Counted from the stretch's first letter, positions 26,191 to 34,568 are shown. The stretch: 41,283 nt of DNA from Thaumasiovibrio sp043421945 (GCA_043421945.1 JBHOGO010000037.1:1-41283), one strand, 5' to 3'. The notes: generated by a model from the letters alone, not told the origin. Numbers and translations are program-made.

Positions 26191-26631
26191 ATGTATCGAA
26201 TTTCTGAATTAGCGGCGTTAGTTGGTTTATCTCGTACAGCCTTACTCTATTATGAAAAACAGGGCCTGATCAGCGGAAGACGATTAGACAATAGCTATCG
26301 CGTATACAGTGATAGTGATGTACAGCGAGTTCGATTTATCCAGCAACTACAAGCAGGTGGCTTGACGCTCAAAGAGTGTAAAGCCTGCATGGAGGAAAAA
26401 CTCGACCATGCCTTATTGGCAGAGCGTCTAACGGTATTGGATGCAGAGATAGAGAAAAAGCAGCAGTCACGGAAGTTGTTAGCAGCACTTCTTGGTCAGG
26501 GTGATTTAAAAACGTGGCATGAAAATGCAGATCGAATTGCACCAGATGCCCACTTAGATTGGTTAACGACACAAGGCTTTAATGAAAAAGAAGCATTACG
26601 CATAAAATGGTTATCCAAAAATATGTTATGA
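26191..26631 (+). CDS. MerR-family transcriptional regulator
   Basis: A 146-residue regulator. Residues 1-70 form the winged HTH (MYRISELAALVGLSRTALLYY, then GRRLDNSYRVYSDSDVQRVRFI), followed by a dimerisation coiled coil (about 80-110). The C-terminal part lacks an obvious metal-binding cysteine cluster; a single cysteine pair region KECKACMEEK is in the helical linker. The start at 26191 is chosen because AAGGG (26179-26183) is 7 bases ahead and the predicted transcript begins after the alternative GTG at 26113. Its stop overlaps the methyltransferase ATG (ATGA), so the two are coupled. The effector is unknown. Confidence 0.88.
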   Translation: MYRISELAALVGLSRTALLYYEKQGLISGRRLDNSYRVYSDSDVQRVRFIQQLQAGGLTLKECKACMEEKLDHALLAERLTVLDAEIEKKQQSRKLLAALLGQGDLKTWHENADRIAPDAHLDWLTTQGFNEKEALRIKWLSKNML

Positions 26632-27368
26632 ATGAACATGACACATACATGCAAGATTTTATGACCGTATTTGCCCCTTTAGAACGTTGGGGGCCGGGTA
26701 GTGAAGAAGAGAGTTTAAAAGTACTTTCCTATTTACCTGCAGATCCTGAGGCGATATTAGAAATTGGTTGTGGTAAAGGGCTGACGACGTTGCTGTTGGC
26801 ACATCACACTCGCGCAGAGATAACAGCGGTCGATAATGAACAAGCGGCATTAACAGGCTTAGAAGAGAAAGCAGAAGCTCAAGGGTTATCGTCTCGAATA
26901 ACGCCTGTCAATGCGAACATGACAGAGCTACCTTTTGAGCAGCAGAGCTTTGATTTGATCTGGGCAGAAGGCTGCGCTTATATTATGGGCGTTCAAAATG
27001 CATTGGCGGCATGGAAGCCTTTGTTAAAGGCGAATGGGGTCTTGATGGTGAGTGATTTAGTATGGCTAACCGACTCGCCAAGCTCCGAAGCAAAGGCGTT
27101 TTGGCAGCAGGACTATCCAGATTTGCAAACTATTGCTTCCCGAACGGCTCAAATCAAAGAGGTGGGATTTGAAGTGATTGAGAGCTTTACCTTAAGTCAA
27201 CAGGCTTGGGATAACTATTCAATACCGCTACGTGCGCGTGTCAATGCGCTCAAAGATAAAATGGGCGATAAGGCTGCGATACAAGATATTGAGCGCGAAC
27301 TTGAGCTTTATCGACACTATTTAGCTGAATTTGGTTATCACATGTACTTACTGCGTCCTGTCGGATAA
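26628..27368 (+). CDS. Class I SAM-dependent methyltransferase
   Basis: A 246-residue Rossmann-fold methyltransferase. Motif I is ILEIGCGKG (43-51), the acidic end of strand two is ITAVDNEQAAL, and the motif after strand four is FDLIWAEGCAYIMG, followed by LKANGVLMVSDLVW. The pattern is of the small-molecule (Methyltransf_11/25) type; the substrate cannot be told. The ATG at 26628 overlaps the merR stop codon, and an upstream in-frame ATG at 26607 would lie inside merR. The pair behaves as one operon, so the methyltransferase probably acts on, or in response to, the compound sensed by the MerR protein. Confidence 0.85.
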   Translation: MNEHDTYMQDFMTVFAPLERWGPGSEEESLKVLSYLPADPEAILEIGCGKGLTTLLLAHHTRAEITAVDNEQAALTGLEEKAEAQGLSSRITPVNANMTELPFEQQSFDLIWAEGCAYIMGVQNALAAWKPLLKANGVLMVSDLVWLTDSPSSEAKAFWQQDYPDLQTIASRTAQIKEVGFEVIESFTLSQQAWDNYSIPLRARVNALKDKMGDKAAIQDIERELELYRHYLAEFGYHMYLLRPVG

Positions 27369-27385
27369 GTGAGGTTAACCGAATT

Positions 27386-27559
27386 ATGCACGTGGTTCAG
27401 AACCGAATGACAACCACAGAAGAAATGAGATACACATCACAGGCTTTTCGTATGAAGAGTTTGCTGTATTTATCTGTTTCACCTTTGATGCTAGTACTAA
27501 TAAGGCTAAGCACCGTTGTGTTCAGTTGTATGGATGAAAGGGCAAGGTCGGTTTGGTAA
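27386..27559 (+). CDS. Possible small protein with one hydrophobic segment
   Basis: A 57-codon frame starting 17 bases after the methyltransferase stop, with GAGGT ten bases before its ATG. It begins MHVVQNRMTTTEEMRYTSQA and contains a hydrophobic stretch (LLYLSVSPLMLVLIRL) that could cross the membrane once. I recognise no family. The position at the end of the merR operon supports it weakly; it may equally be a chance frame. Confidence 0.25.
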   Translation: MHVVQNRMTTTEEMRYTSQAFRMKSLLYLSVSPLMLVLIRLSTVVFSCMDERARSVW

Positions 27560-27819
27560 GGTTGCTGTTCAGTCGAACGATGATCCTAAGTGACATTGGC
27601 TTAAAGTAAGGTATCTGTATTGACATGTTAATTAATTAGTGTGGGACTTCAAATATACCATCTTCTATCTATCTGATATTTAGACGTTAAGTAAGCTTTA
27701 ACTTGCAATTTTGTCTGTCTTATTGATGTTTCTATGATTATTTGTTGAATTGCCCACATAAATTACATCTAGGGTATAAACTTAAATTTCACTCCAGCAG
27801 TTATTTGGGTCAGGATTTA
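27560..27819 (+). promoter_or_regulatory. Region upstream of the chemoreceptor gene
   Basis: 260 AT-rich bases. A TATAAA at 27775-27780 in the context GGGTATAAA is a possible extended -10 box, 40 bases before the chemoreceptor ATG. I do not find the sigma-28 motif usual for motility genes, and no terminator for the preceding operon is clear. Confidence 0.35.
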
Positions 27820-29766
27820 ATGAATCAGTTATCTATAGCCAACAAAATTAGACTCGGATTTGGTGTTTGTCTGCTTTTTTTTATAGTGGCACTTTATGTG
27901 AGCTATAAGGGCATGGTGCAGTCATCAAAGAACTTTCAGCATTATGGTGAACTAGCGAAGGAAACAACGCTAGCGGGGGAGATTCAGTCGAATTTTCTTA
28001 AAGTACGTTTGAATGCTAATCAATATATTGCTTACTTAAAACCTGAGGCGTTAACGGAATACGAATCACGCCTAAACGTTATCGGCGCTTTAGTCGAGCA
28101 GGGATTAAATGAAACAGATGATGAGGAGCATCGCCGTTATCTTCAAAATGTTCGGGTGGATATACAACACTTCGATGAGAGCTTCCAAGAAGTGAAAGGT
28201 GTTGTTCAAGAACTTGAAGAGAAAATATATGTTGAGATGATGGCGTTAGAAAGATCTGCAGTTCACGATCTTGAAGCGTTGATTGAATACGCGCATGAGG
28301 TTAAAGATACTGAGATTGAGTATTATGGTGCGTTATTGATGGAGGAATTCCTGCTCGCAAACATTGCGGTCTTAAATTTCCTCCATGATGAGAAGAGCGA
28401 ATCGGCAGAAGAGGCAAGAAAGTATCTTCTGGTTGATATCCCAGAGCACGAGAAGATTCTTGATTTACTTCTTACTTCTCAGATCCAGCGAGATTTACTC
28501 AATTCATTTAGTCAAACACAGCGCGCCTTCGAGCAGGGGTTTGAAGAGGTTGTGCTGATGAGAGTGCACCTCCATGAGTTGGAAAAAGAGTTATTAAAAT
28601 ATGGCGGAGCACTATCAAAAGACCTTGAGGGATTAAAGTTGGTTGCTGTCGCTGAGCAAGATGAATTAACATTGACACTTCAAGAAGCAAAAGACAGTAC
28701 AGTAAGGTCAATTTTTATCTTAGGCGTTATTGCACTCGTAGTGGGGATGGTGTGTGCTGTTGCCGTTTCACGCTCAATCACTCGTGGTATAGCGCGGGTT
28801 CAAGCTATTTCCAAAGAGTTGTCTGAAGGGAATCTCACGACGGATGTCAATGTCACAGGGAAAGATGAAATTGCTGATCTTTTGAAGAGCATGAAAGGGA
28901 CTATCTCTTCTTTGCGAACGATTGTGAGCAAGGTTGACGGTTCGTGTCATAAGGTAGGAGAAATGTCAGAGGAGATGTCAACAGTCACACAAACAACCTC
29001 TGATGCATCTAATGCTTTACATCGAGAAATGGAGCAGATTAATGCCTCTGTGCATGAATTGTCGGTGAGCACAACTCAGATATCCCAAAATGCGGCAGAT
29101 GCTGCAGGTTACACTCAACGTGCTACAGAGAATATTGATAAAAGTTTAGACGAAGTGAATCAGACACTTGTTTCCATTGAGCAAGCAGAGAAAGAGATGG
29201 GGGAAAGCTCTAAACAAGTGATGACTCTTTATCAATCATCAATGGATATCGGTTCGATACTCGAAGTAATCCAAGGTGTTGCTGAGCAGACGAACTTACT
29301 TGCTTTAAACGCAGCTATTGAAGCGGCTCGCGCAGGCGAGCAAGGGCGAGGGTTTGCCGTTGTGGCTGACGAAGTACGTAATCTGGCAAAAAGAACCCAA
29401 GAGGCGACGGCACAAATTGAAACAATGATTACTGCACTGCAGACGGGGGCAGAAACAGCACGTACGTCGATCGATAAAAGCCATCAAATTGTTGCTGGGA
29501 CTGCGAAGAAAGCGCAAACCACAACAGTCAATCTAGAAGCCATTCACTCGACGATTGCAGAGCTTAATGACATTAATATGCAGATTGCGACAGCGGTTGA
29601 AGAACAAAGTATGGTTGCAACTAATGTCAGTGAAAACATCACGGAAACTTACAACATAACCCGAGAGACGAATGAGTCAGTGAAAAGTGTAGATAGCTCG
29701 GCTCAAGAGCTATCTGTTGTCGCCAGTGATCTTGCATTGGAAATTAGCCGATTCAGGATTAAATAA
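27820..29766 (+). CDS. Methyl-accepting chemotaxis protein
   Basis: A 648-residue transmembrane chemoreceptor. TM1 (about 12-30) and TM2 (296-317) enclose a roughly 260-residue all-helical, acidic periplasmic domain of the HBM or double four-helix-bundle kind. HAMP (about 318-370) and a cytoplasmic signalling domain follow, with the CheA/CheW-contacting tip EVIQGVAEQTNLLALNAAIE and AGEQGRGFAVVADEVRNLA. There is no C-terminal NWETF-type tether. The start at 27820 is preferred: AGGA lies just ahead and residues before it (from a TTG at 27742) do not resemble the family. The ligand is unknown. It precedes the hydrogenase operon, but with a 500-base gap. Confidence 0.93.
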   Translation: MNQLSIANKIRLGFGVCLLFFIVALYVSYKGMVQSSKNFQHYGELAKETTLAGEIQSNFLKVRLNANQYIAYLKPEALTEYESRLNVIGALVEQGLNETDDEEHRRYLQNVRVDIQHFDESFQEVKGVVQELEEKIYVEMMALERSAVHDLEALIEYAHEVKDTEIEYYGALLMEEFLLANIAVLNFLHDEKSESAEEARKYLLVDIPEHEKILDLLLTSQIQRDLLNSFSQTQRAFEQGFEEVVLMRVHLHELEKELLKYGGALSKDLEGLKLVAVAEQDELTLTLQEAKDSTVRSIFILGVIALVVGMVCAVAVSRSITRGIARVQAISKELSEGNLTTDVNVTGKDEIADLLKSMKGTISSLRTIVSKVDGSCHKVGEMSEEMSTVTQTTSDASNALHREMEQINASVHELSVSTTQISQNAADAAGYTQRATENIDKSLDEVNQTLVSIEQAEKEMGESSKQVMTLYQSSMDIGSILEVIQGVAEQTNLLALNAAIEAARAGEQGRGFAVVADEVRNLAKRTQEATAQIETMITALQTGAETARTSIDKSHQIVAGTAKKAQTTTVNLEAIHSTIAELNDINMQIATAVEEQSMVATNVSENITETYNITRETNESVKSVDSSAQELSVVASDLALEISRFRIK

Positions 29767-29891
29767 TGATTTAGATTGTTCTTAGAGCGTGCATATAGTC
29801 ATAGAATTGATGAGTGTATGTACGTTCTTCGATATGCTTCTTCCCACCATCCTTTTGATACTCCCTTTCTTGCGTGACTGGGCTACTGCAT

Positions 29892-29907
29892 TGATAAACC
29901 TTTATCA
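29892..29907. promoter_or_regulatory. Perfect 16-base palindrome after the chemoreceptor
   Basis: TGATAAACCTTTATCA has two perfect 7-base arms around CC. The arms resemble FNR half-sites (TTGAT/ATCA) but are too far apart for a standard FNR box. No T run follows, so a terminator is unlikely. Confidence 0.35.
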
Positions 29908-29972
29908 CGTAAGCTAAGCCTGTTAGAAAGTCATGTAAATATCATACAAAATAGCCATTCATGCTTACACCT

Positions 29973-29986
29973 TTGATTGTTATCGT
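29973..29986 (+). promoter_or_regulatory. Weak FNR-like site upstream of the hydrogenase operon
   Basis: TTGATTGTTATCGT matches the TTGAT half-site fully and the second half (ATCAA) in three of five bases with correct spacing. It lies about 280 bases before the first gene. Anaerobic control by FNR would make sense for an oxygen-sensitive hydrogenase, but this is only suggestive. Confidence 0.25.
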
Positions 29987-30266
29987 TATGTGTAAATATT
30001 TGCGAATTTAAGTTAACCCCTTCGTTTTATTAGTGACTTAGCTCAATTTTGCTCATTATACTTCAGCAGTATTGCATATTGATGTGTAGTGTATAAATCA
30101 TACATATGCAGTTTGTTTTTTGTTCCGTTCACATCAGGTGAATCCCTCCTTTCTGGCATGAACGGAGTACACACTGTGAGATCTCCACATTGAAGTTCAA
30201 CATGGAAGTTGCATTAGAAAATGCTGCGCTTAATTTTAAATCGGTAAACTAATGGAGTAGTTAGCT

Positions 30267-32279
30267 ATGATTGAGCCTTTCCTGCATGGTTCATGGACAC
30301 CCACTCTTGATACGAATGATGAGAGCATTTCAAAAAATCTAGAAATGCTACGCCAATTTTCAACGAATGAAGAAACCCAGTTTGTCGCTGGACCACATGG
30401 TTTTTTTCTTTTTGACCCATCGGTCAATATGTTGGCTGCTCTTGCAGAGCATACAAAGAAAGCCGCAGCGCAGTCTTGCGGTAAGTGCACGCCTTGCCGT
30501 GCGGGATTAAAATTAATCGCAGATAAACTCAATATACTATTGAATGAGGACGGGAGTGCTGACGACTTAGTCCCTTTAGCACAGTTAAGTAAGCATATCT
30601 CTGAAACGTCGCTGTGTGGCTTGGGTCAATCGGCTTTAGTTCCACTATCGCAGGCCATTGAGGACCACCAAGCGGAATTAGTGAATAACATGGGACAAGG
30701 TGGTGCTTCTAACGATGCATTTAACGTCCACTCTTCGATGTCGGCCCCCTGTATACAAGCTTGCCCTGCCAATTTGGATATCCCTAAATATATTGGTGAT
30801 GTAGCTGACGGGCTTTATGAGAGTGCCATTAATACCATTTTGGATAAGTACCCGTTCGCAGGAAGCTGTGGACGGGTTTGTGCCAGACCTTGTGAAGCGG
30901 CTTGTCGTCGAGAAGTTGTTGATTCACCCGTTGGAATTTTAGATATCAAACGCTTTGTGGCTGATAATCAGCAAGGGGCGCTCGAAGGTTGGGTAGAGAG
31001 AAATCGCCCTCTTGTCGATAGAAAAGAAAAAGTCGCGATCATTGGTGCCGGCCCATCTGGGTTGTCATGCGCTTATCACCTTCGCCGTAAAGGCTTCGTG
31101 GTGGATGTCTTTGAAAAAGAGTCTAAACCGGGTGGTATGGCAAACGTTGGGATACCTAGCTACCGCTTACCTAAAGAGGTGCTATACCAAGAGTCTCGAT
31201 TAGTGGAGCAGCTTGGGGCCAACATTATCTTTAATGTTGAGCTTGGTAAGGATATCACCTTAGAGAGTCTAAAAGCTGAAGGCTACAATGCGATTTATAT
31301 CGCGATAGGGGCAGCGCTTGGCACAACGGCACGAATCAAAAATGAAGAACATGTAAAAGCCGGATACCGTATTGGATTAGAGTTTTTGTACGATGTCTAT
31401 AAGGAACAGGATAATGAGCCTGCCACTAGCGAATTAATACAACAAGCGAGCGGTAAAGTCGTGGTTTTAGGTGGCGGTAACGTGGCAATGGACTGTGCGC
31501 GCTCTGCTATCCGGTTGGGCGCAGAAGAAGTACATTTAATCTATCGCCGTGGACGAGAAGAGATGCCTGCTGATGTTGAAGAAGTCGTCGGTGCTGAAGA
31601 AGAAGGTGTTATTTTCCACTTTTTAACTAATCCAGAAGGTTTGGTGCTAGATGATAATAATGAAGTCGTCGGCATTGATATGGTCAAAATGGCGCTTGGG
31701 GAACCAGATAAGTCTGGACGTCGTTCGCCAAAAGCTATCGAAAACTCAAATTATATCTTACCTGCCGACCTGCTTATTTCAGCGATTGGACAACGTGTTG
31801 ATACCAGCCTTTTTGAATCGGGTTTAGGTGGCATCAATATCGACTTTACCAAGTGGGGAACATTGGCGATTGATAGTGATACGCACAGCTTAGCGTCGCA
31901 CGACTGCTATCTTTTCGCGGGAGGAGATTGCTCCTCTGGCCCAACCATTTTGATTGATGCGATACGTGATGGCATCAACGCTGCCGATCGAATCTCTCAA
32001 AGGATTGAGCATGGGAAAATTGACGTTCCCGCACAGCAACGAATATTGCGTATGGCAGGAAAGCTAGAGCAAGCTTTACCACATCATCGTGATTTAATCC
32101 GTTGTCAAAAGGTGAGATCGCATCCTGAAGAGCTCCATGCTGACCATCGAAAAACAAACTTTGACGAAGTTTGTTTAGGGACTCATAAAAATCAAGTGGT
32201 GAATGAGGCAGAGCGCTGTCTGAGGTGTTACAGCCTGTATACCGTGATCACGAAAAAGACATTAGAGGTCGTTCAATGA
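30267..32279 (+). CDS. NuoF-tail / GltD-like NAD(P)H flavoprotein of the hydrogenase
   Basis: A 670-residue iron-sulfur flavoprotein. Residues about 20-135 match only the C-terminal [4Fe-4S] part of NuoF/HydB (SCGKCTPCRAG with C71, C74, C77, then C117 in SLCGLGQ); the FMN and NADH domain of NuoF is missing. From about 160 it is a glutamate-synthase small-subunit-like module: cysteines C162, C166, C201, C205, C209, C213, FAD motif GAGPSG (260-265), nucleotide motif GGGNVA (402-407) followed by YRRGREEMPA, and a final FAGGDCSSGPT. A CxxC (651/654) ends the protein. It probably passes electrons between NAD(P)H and the hydrogenase encoded next; the RR after the nucleotide fold suggests NADPH by analogy with GltD and NfnB. 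The architecture resembles SfrB. Its stop overlaps the hydA ATG. Confidence 0.88.
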   Translation: MIEPFLHGSWTPTLDTNDESISKNLEMLRQFSTNEETQFVAGPHGFFLFDPSVNMLAALAEHTKKAAAQSCGKCTPCRAGLKLIADKLNILLNEDGSADDLVPLAQLSKHISETSLCGLGQSALVPLSQAIEDHQAELVNNMGQGGASNDAFNVHSSMSAPCIQACPANLDIPKYIGDVADGLYESAINTILDKYPFAGSCGRVCARPCEAACRREVVDSPVGILDIKRFVADNQQGALEGWVERNRPLVDRKEKVAIIGAGPSGLSCAYHLRRKGFVVDVFEKESKPGGMANVGIPSYRLPKEVLYQESRLVEQLGANIIFNVELGKDITLESLKAEGYNAIYIAIGAALGTTARIKNEEHVKAGYRIGLEFLYDVYKEQDNEPATSELIQQASGKVVVLGGGNVAMDCARSAIRLGAEEVHLIYRRGREEMPADVEEVVGAEEEGVIFHFLTNPEGLVLDDNNEVVGIDMVKMALGEPDKSGRRSPKAIENSNYILPADLLISAIGQRVDTSLFESGLGGINIDFTKWGTLAIDSDTHSLASHDCYLFAGGDCSSGPTILIDAIRDGINAADRISQRIEHGKIDVPAQQRILRMAGKLEQALPHHRDLIRCQKVRSHPEELHADHRKTNFDEVCLGTHKNQVVNEAERCLRCYSLYTVITKKTLEVVQ

Positions 32280-34033
32280 AGGGATATATTAACGATGTAC
32301 TGGTCACATTTGATGTGAATGAATCAGTACTGCAGGTCGCTAGGAAACACGATATTTTTATTCCGACATTGTGTGAGCTTGCTGATATCGGTCATACACC
32401 AGGATCTTGTCGTGTCTGTTTGGTTGAAGTACCCGACAGTCAAGGTAAGCCACAATTACTAACATCGTGCAATGTACCGATGACCGACGGGCTAGTCGTG
32501 CAAACAAATACTGCGTTTGTTCGTGAAGCTCGTCGTATTCAAGTTGAGCTCTTACTCTCTGATCATAATCAAAACTGCGCAGCATGCTCTCGTCACGGTG
32601 ACTGTGAACTACTGGATATCTGCTACGACGTTGGGGTGAGCACGACACGGTTTGGTACAGGACAGCAGGTGCAACAAGAGAGTAAACCCACCGATTCACA
32701 GAGTATCTCTCGAGATATGAGTAAGTGTGTTCGTTGCTTACGATGTAAAGCAGTTTGTCAGTTAATTCAAGGTGTTGATGCGCTTCATTTTGAAGATAAT
32801 GGTCCTCAGTCTTGCATTGCATTACACGACAAAACCACAGGCGAAGGTCGTTTACATGTTGATGATCGCTCATGCATCTCTTGTGGTCAGTGTACGTTAG
32901 TGTGCCCAACGGGTGCATTGTCAGCGGTTGATCATACTGAGCAGGTAACGCGGTGGTTTAGTGACCCAGAGATCACTACGATTGTGCAATTTGCGCCCGC
33001 GGTACGTATTAGCATTGGTGAAGAATTTGGTATTACTGCAGGTGTGAATACAGAAGGCAAAGTGATTTCAGCGTTGAAATTATTAGGGGCTGATCATGTC
33101 GTGGATACCACTTTTACTGCCGATTTAGTGATCATGGAAGAAGGATCTGAGTTTATTCAGCGCTTAACTCAGAGCGAGAGTTTACCGATGTTTACATCGT
33201 GTTGTCCTGGTTGGGTAAACTATGTGGAGTTATCACATCCAGAAGTGCTACCTCACCTTTCTTCAACGAAGTCTCCACAGCAGTGTTTGGGTGCGATTGC
33301 TAAAACCTATATGGCAGAACGAATCGATGTTGATCCCCAAAAAATACGCACTATTTCTATCATGCCTTGTACAGCAAAAAAAGATGAATGTAGCCGTCCC
33401 GATACGGTGAAGGCGTTTGGGAAAGAAGTCGATATTGTTCTGACGACAAGAGAATTTGCCGATCTTGTTCGCCGTTCAAAAATTGATTTTGCTCACCTCG
33501 TTGCTTCTGAATTTACCAATCCATTAATGGGGGAATACTCCGGTGCTGGTGCCATCTTTGGTAATACAGGTGGGGTAATGGAAGCCGCTATTCGCACGGT
33601 TCATAAAGAGATCACGGGTGAAGAACTGGAAGGTATCGAGTTTACCCCCGTTCGTGGTACGACTCACCTGCGAGAGGCTGTTGTTCAACTGAATGATGAT
33701 ATTACCGTACGGGCTGCGGCTTGTTATGGCATCGAAACGGCCCGAACGATTATCGAAGATATCAATGCGGGTAAATGTGACTACGATTTTGTTGAGGTGA
33801 TGGCGTGTCCTGGTGGGTGCATCGCTGGTGGAGGGCAACCGCGCACTAAAGCGCAATATCAGCCGTCTCGCTTAAAACGAACCGCTGGGCTTTATAATGT
33901 GGATAAGAAAAAGGTAATTCGTCAATCTCATAAAAACCCTCAAATACAAAAGCTGTACGAGACTTTTTTAGAGCATCCGAATTCAGAGATTGCTCACCAG
34001 CTATTACATACTACCTATACCGATAGATCTTGA
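32276..34033 (+). CDS. hydA: [FeFe] hydrogenase catalytic subunit
   Basis: A 585-residue iron-only hydrogenase reducing protons to H2 or the reverse. In order: a [2Fe-2S] ferredoxin domain (C33, C45, C48, C65), a His-Cys3 [4Fe-4S] site (H97, C101, C104, C110), a two-cluster ferredoxin (C151, C154, C157, C161, C200, C203, C206, C210), and the H-cluster domain with all three signatures: FTSCCPGW (C309 proton relay, C310 ligand), MPCTAKKDE (C365) and VEVMACPGGCIAGGGQP (C511, C515). TKSPQQ and IMEEGSEF of the proton path are kept, and a small-subunit C-terminal tail follows. This is the full CpI/HydA-like M3 layout. The ATG at 32276 overlaps the previous stop. Activity requires HydE, HydF and HydG, which are not in the window. 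Confidence 0.96.
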   Translation: MKGYINDVLVTFDVNESVLQVARKHDIFIPTLCELADIGHTPGSCRVCLVEVPDSQGKPQLLTSCNVPMTDGLVVQTNTAFVREARRIQVELLLSDHNQNCAACSRHGDCELLDICYDVGVSTTRFGTGQQVQQESKPTDSQSISRDMSKCVRCLRCKAVCQLIQGVDALHFEDNGPQSCIALHDKTTGEGRLHVDDRSCISCGQCTLVCPTGALSAVDHTEQVTRWFSDPEITTIVQFAPAVRISIGEEFGITAGVNTEGKVISALKLLGADHVVDTTFTADLVIMEEGSEFIQRLTQSESLPMFTSCCPGWVNYVELSHPEVLPHLSSTKSPQQCLGAIAKTYMAERIDVDPQKIRTISIMPCTAKKDECSRPDTVKAFGKEVDIVLTTREFADLVRRSKIDFAHLVASEFTNPLMGEYSGAGAIFGNTGGVMEAAIRTVHKEITGEELEGIEFTPVRGTTHLREAVVQLNDDITVRAAACYGIETARTIIEDINAGKCDYDFVEVMACPGGCIAGGGQPRTKAQYQPSRLKRTAGLYNVDKKKVIRQSHKNPQIQKLYETFLEHPNSEIAHQLLHTTYTDRS

Positions 34034-34055
34034 ATCAATGATAAGGAAATAACAA

Positions 34056-34568
34056 ATGAAAGGATTAACGATGTTTCTACATCGAGTTGATGATAGTAAA
34101 CAGTTTTCAATGAAGAGTTACACTGCATTACTTTTTATGGTGGCTGTTTTGCCACTCATCATTCCAAATCAAGCCATTACTGGCGTTATTGTTAACGGTA
34201 TTTTGGTTTTTTCCAGCTTAACATTTGGGCTGCGCCGTACTTCATTCGTTGCACTATTACCGAGTCTAGCAGGCGTATTATCAGGCATTATTCCTATGGC
34301 CATGTTGCCAATGGTGCCTTTTATAATACTGGGTAATTTAGCATTGGTTGGCATCGTCTGCGGCTTAAAACGTTACGAATGGCAAAGTGTGTTGATTGGC
34401 GCTGTGGTGAAATGTGCACTGCTATTCTTTACTGCAAAAGTGATGGTTTCCTATTTCATAGCAGGTGAAGTAGGAAATAATATTCTTGTCGTCATGGGAG
34501 TCAATCAACTCTATACCGCGTTAACAGGTGGCGCATTGGCTATATTGCTTCGTAAAGTAATGAAGTAA
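34056..34568 (+). CDS. Small polytopic membrane protein of the hydrogenase operon
   Basis: A 170-residue protein with five or six predicted membrane helices (about 20-37, 40-58, 63-82, 84-104, 112-133, 143-165). It lies 22 bases after hydA with a good AAGGAA site. Glycine and proline-rich motifs such as PSLAGVLSGIIPMAMLPMVP, FIILGNLALVGIVCGLK and MGVNQLYTALTGGALAILL recall the substrate-binding (S) components of ECF vitamin and metal transporters, and small membrane proteins of this kind occur beside hydrogenase genes in anaerobes. Neither a substrate nor a function can be read from it. Candidate roles are uptake of a cofactor precursor or iron, or membrane anchoring of the hydrogenase. Confidence 0.7.
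   Translation: MKGLTMFLHRVDDSKQFSMKSYTALLFMVAVLPLIIPNQAITGVIVNGILVFSSLTFGLRRTSFVALLPSLAGVLSGIIPMAMLPMVPFIILGNLALVGIVCGLKRYEWQSVLIGAVVKCALLFFTAKVMVSYFIAGEVGNNILVVMGVNQLYTALTGGALAILLRKVMK

Larger units (their letters stand above)
29767..30266 (+). promoter_or_regulatory. Control region of the hydrogenase operon
   Basis: 500 bases without a gene. Besides the palindrome at 29892-29907 and an FNR-like site at 29973-29986, the last 150 bases hold TCCGTTCA (30124-30131), which pairs with TGAACGGA (30159-30166), and a TTGAAGTTCAA palindrome (30191-30201). These could be leader RNA structure or operators. I see no certain sigma-70 or sigma-54 promoter. The first gene has GGAG nine bases before its ATG. 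Confidence 0.45.

Noticed and set aside
30200..30240. Sigma-54 promoter before the hydrogenase
   Set aside because: TGGAAGTTGCA and the GG/GC spacing do not fit the -24/-12 consensus.
32358..32918. 186-codon open frame opposite the hydrogenase gene
   Set aside because: Fully covered by the cysteine motifs of hydA on the other strand; composition is not protein-like.
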